From Diplonema papillatum (taxonomy: Eukaryota > Euglenozoa > Diplonemea > Diplonemida > Diplonemidae), in NCBI GenBank assembly GCA_030068145.1, contig JAPJBO010000528.1:92999-156998 (forward strand): 64,000 bases of DNA, in the 5' to 3' direction. Below, one piece after another: positions 61,300 through 64,000 of this stretch (the first letter of the stretch is position 1; each line of letters begins with the position of its first letter). Below the pieces are notes generated by a model. The model saw only the letters and a list, made by a program, of their open reading frames with translations, had not been told where the DNA came from and did no database searches. Position numbers and translations under genes: made by a program.

Positions 61300-62150
61300 G
61301 TATGCCTACCGCCTACCCTTTTTCCGTATCCGTATAGTGTTGCGAATAAGGTTTTCGAGAAAGGAAACATACAAGTCTGCAGTTTAGATACCCCTTATAT
61401 GTCCCATCCATAACAAATATTGTGCTCTCATATCCCAAACCATATCTTAGTGGCCTTGACGTTCGTGCCTGAGTTTCGGACTAATCTTCGCGGACCCACT
61501 TCGTGCCGCAGCTGGCGCAGCTGCGGCAGGAGCAAATTTTGTGCTTTCGTATTACAACTATTGTGCGTTGCTCAGGGTAGTCGAAGGCCTGACAATCACA
61601 CTAATGCAACAAATTTACAACTATTTGCTTTGTAGAGCGTCCTCGACGTTCGTGCCCAAAGTTTGAACCCAGCTTTGTGGACCCACTTTGTGCCGAAGCT
61701 CGCGCAGCGGCTGCTGTTGCACGCCGAAAACGTGGCGGGGCGGACCGTCGCGTGCCAGGCGCTGTCGGCCCTCGCCGTGTGCCTGGACGGAGTTTGGTGC
61801 CACAGACACCTTCGGCGAAGTGCATATGCCTATGACTGCAGGGGGCAAAACTACGACTGCAAGGTGCAAGGTTCCAAACAACGACGGCAAAGACTACTCA
61901 GACCGGCACCTTCAAGCTGCCCGAATTGAATGCTCGTTGTGAATGCTCCTGACTATGCATTCCCCCAGAAGTCTCTGCTTCGGATGCTACAAAGCGTGCC
62001 TTTCAGCAGAACCCATCTGCCTCTCGATGCAAATCCCACCACCAAAGTGCTGACCATGACTGCGGCGAGAACAATGTCACACGCATTCTTCAACGAGGTT
62101 CCGACAATGCCAGCTGATTTTTGCCGCATGGTTTTGCAACAGCTCGTTGC
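61300..62150. other. Intron 3 with an exon-3 fragment
   Basis: 61690-61792 is a copy of 61058-61150 (encoding QRLL.HAENVAGRTVACQAL and LSALAVC). The words cttgacgttcgtgcc and ggacccacttygtgccg appear at about 61455 and 61640. No other gene; a phrase at 62180-62220 begins the exon-4 copies. Confidence 0.6.
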
Positions 62151-63012
62151 CATGGAATACAACGAGGAAGATGCCGATGAACGGGACGTGCCAAGAACAT
62201 GCAGCTGGCGTCGCAGCTGTTCGTGCGCGCCGTCCGTCACGCAGCGCTACCTGCAAAGCGACACCGAAGACTAATAGCGCCCTGTCCCGGTATTTGTACG
62301 CCGCCAGCTAACGGGCGGACAGCCCGTTCACCGTGCAGTCCCTGCGGATGTACCCGAGGCTTATGGCGGAAGCCGGCAAGTTTTGGACCCAAGTTTTTGG
62401 ACCCAAGTAATGTTGGACCCAAGTAAATTTGCAAAACAAATTTGTGCCCTGAAATCCCAGTTTGGGATATAAGGGTGCTTCATCACAAATTTGTTTGAAC
62501 CAAACTTGTTGACGTGGGATTCAACGGCATTCCAACACCAGAATTTCGGAACCGCAGGCGAACTTCAACACTAAAAAATACAGCGCGGAAGGCGACCATC
62601 CCACGCACGTGATGATGCCGATGAACGGGACGTGCCAGAACATGCAGCTGGCGTCGCCGCTGTTCGTGCGCGCCGTCACGCAGCGCTACCTGCAAAGCGA
62701 CACCGAAGACTAATAGCGCCCTGTCCGGTACTTGTACGCCGCCAGCTAACGGGCGGACAGCCCGTTCACCGTGCAGTCCCTGCGGATGCTTATGGCGGAA
62801 GCCGGCAACTGTTGGACCCAAGTTTTTGGACCCAAGTAATGTTGGACCCAAGTAAATTTGCAAAACAAATTTGTGCCCTGAAATCCCAGTTTGGGATATA
62901 AGGGTGCTTCATCACAAATTTGTTTGAACCAAACTTGTTGACGTGGGATTCAACGGCATTCCAACACCAGAATTTCGGAACCGCAGGCGAACTTCAACAC
63001 TAAAAAATACAG
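62150..63012 (+). repeat. Two 5' partial copies of exon 4, 429-bp period
   Basis: Copies at about 62170-62275 (decayed) and 62584-62715 match the start of exon 4 (AEGDHPTHVMMPMNGTCQN ... LQSDT) but end SDTED with a stop. The block gtttgaaccaaacttgttga to the acceptor aaaaaatacag is repeated at 62487-62583 and 62916-63012. The second copy also retains fragments of the SPFTVRSLRM part. Confidence 0.85.
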
Positions 63013-63962
63013 CGCGGAAGGCGACCATCCCACGCACGTGATGATGCCGATGAACGGGACGTGCCAGAACATGCAGCTGGCGTCGCCGCTGTTCGTGCGC
63101 GCCGTCACGCAGCGCTACCTGCAAAGCGACACCGCCGTCAGGAAGACGAAGAGCGCCCTGTCTCGGTACTTGTACGCCGCGAGCGAACGGGCGGACAGCC
63201 CGTTCACCGTGCGGTCCCTGCGGATGTACCCGAGGCTCATGGCGGAAGCCGGCATGTGGCACTCGGTCACCCGCTGCTTCTTCTCGCACGGAACCATCCG
63301 AAAGGCGTTTTCGAGCGGAGTCGGGTACGTCCTCTTCCGCGAGATGTGCCGCAGCTACGAGCTGCTGTGCGGGCTGCTGGAAACCGTCGAAGCCCGGGGG
63401 GGCAGCGAGAAGCCGGCCGGGGCGGCCCACTCCTTTTTGTCCGCTTCGCCCGCGAAGCCGAGGGTGCCGACGGCGGAGGAAACGGGGGGGAAAGAGGGCG
63501 GGGCCCGCCTGGAGGCGCCCGGCGGGTTTTCCGCTGAGGATATATACGCGATGCTGTTCCTGATGAAGGAGTACGTGCACTTCGTGCACGGCAACCTGGG
63601 GATATTTTCGAGCAAGCCGCACCTCGTCGTGCAGCAGGCGCTGCAGAGCTACGCCGACGGCTCGGTCTACGCCGAGGCGAAGAAGCACTACGAGCGGCAC
63701 CCGGAGGAGTCGTTCCTGGTCTGCGCGAACAAGCGGACGACCAAAATGTTCGCCGGCCCCGTGTCGGGCGCCGCGTACGCCGGGAACGGGCTCAAGGCGG
63801 TCGCGGCCGGTGACCGTGCGTTCGCGGTGCTCAACACACACGGCGAGACCATCCACCACGTCACGACGCCGACGCCCGTCACCCGCGCCCTGGTCTCGAG
63901 CACCAACCGGTACGTCGTCGTCGCGGCCGGTGACAAAACGCTCGCAGTATACGCCGTCAGCG
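63013..63962 (+). CDS. LRR-NACHT-WD40 protein, exon 4 (post-NACHT and first WD40 blades), incomplete
   Basis: Acceptor aaaaaatacag|cgc, phase 2, giving SSER-AEGDHPTHV. It encodes helices that follow the NACHT core in TEP1/NWD1-like proteins, closing with YVHFVHGNLGIFSSKPHLVV and QQALQSYADGSVYAEAKKHY (family form: ..Fl......L...P.l.fQ.A.n....S.v...a). Then beta-propeller blades AVAAGDRAFAVLNTHGETIH and VVVAAGDKTLAVYAVSG. A low-complexity Gly/Glu/Pro linker (about 63410-63520) interrupts the helices. Possible donor gcg|gtgtgcc at 63962/63963 followed by a pyrimidine-rich stretch, or the exon continues. The rest of the gene lies beyond the window. Confidence 0.7.
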
Positions 63963-64000
63963 GTGTGCCACTCTTTCCCCGTTTTTTTTTTCTCCTTCCC

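Overview
The window looks like nuclear DNA of a repeat-rich eukaryotic microbe, probably a flagellated protist or alga. The evidence is GC-rich exons separated by long introns with GT..AG junctions that keep reading frame, a tubulin-tyrosine-ligase-family gene, DIRS-type and hAT transposons, and large amounts of short dispersed and tandem repeats. A chromerid-like or other alveolate/chromalveolate genome would fit, but no rRNA, organellar gene or other lineage marker is present, so the organism is not identified.

Layout. 1-966: C-terminal RT/RNase H part of a DIRS-like retroelement. 967-10158: gene-free, with tandem and inverted satellite arrays. 10159-14505: frameshifted, 3'-truncated copy of a giant helicase gene. 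14580-19612: repeats, two more DIRS fragments and a decayed zinc-knuckle gene. 19921-25341: intact 1806-codon single-exon gene fusing a RelE-like domain, an SF1 (UvrD-type) helicase, TPRs, a parallel beta-helix and a DUF4470-type domain. 25.5-26.3 kb: decayed LINE. 27185-28501: mucin-like/EGF type I membrane protein, with a 3' partial copy behind it. 29-36.5 kb: repeats. 36.9-44.6 kb: a METTL9-type methyltransferase gene (two exons, 39617-40289 and 43097-43722) surrounded by broken copies of its own exons and holding an antisense DIRS tyrosine-recombinase pseudogene in its intron. 45.9-49.2 kb: a membrane-anchored TTL-like gene (46568-47440 and 48165-48713), again flanked by partial copies. 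51587 to the window end: one large gene encoding LRR, a DUF4062-like region, NACHT and WD40 (exons 51587-52186, 56962-57272, 59371-61299, 63013-~63962), whose introns carry a 462-bp tandem exon array, a hAT element and many SINE-like repeats.

Two themes join the regions. First, most genes have partial tandem copies: copies upstream keep the 5' part of an exon, copies downstream keep the 3' part, and one complete version survives. This is what repeated segmental tandem duplication with one breakpoint inside an exon would give. Second, introns are built from a few repeat families: a ~220-bp A-tailed repeat (called R1 here) often close behind splice donors, and a ~60-bp module (R2) directly in front of splice acceptors. 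The proteins do not form an obvious pathway. The two large multidomain ATPase-type proteins (helicase fusion and LRR-NACHT-WD40) are the most interesting products.
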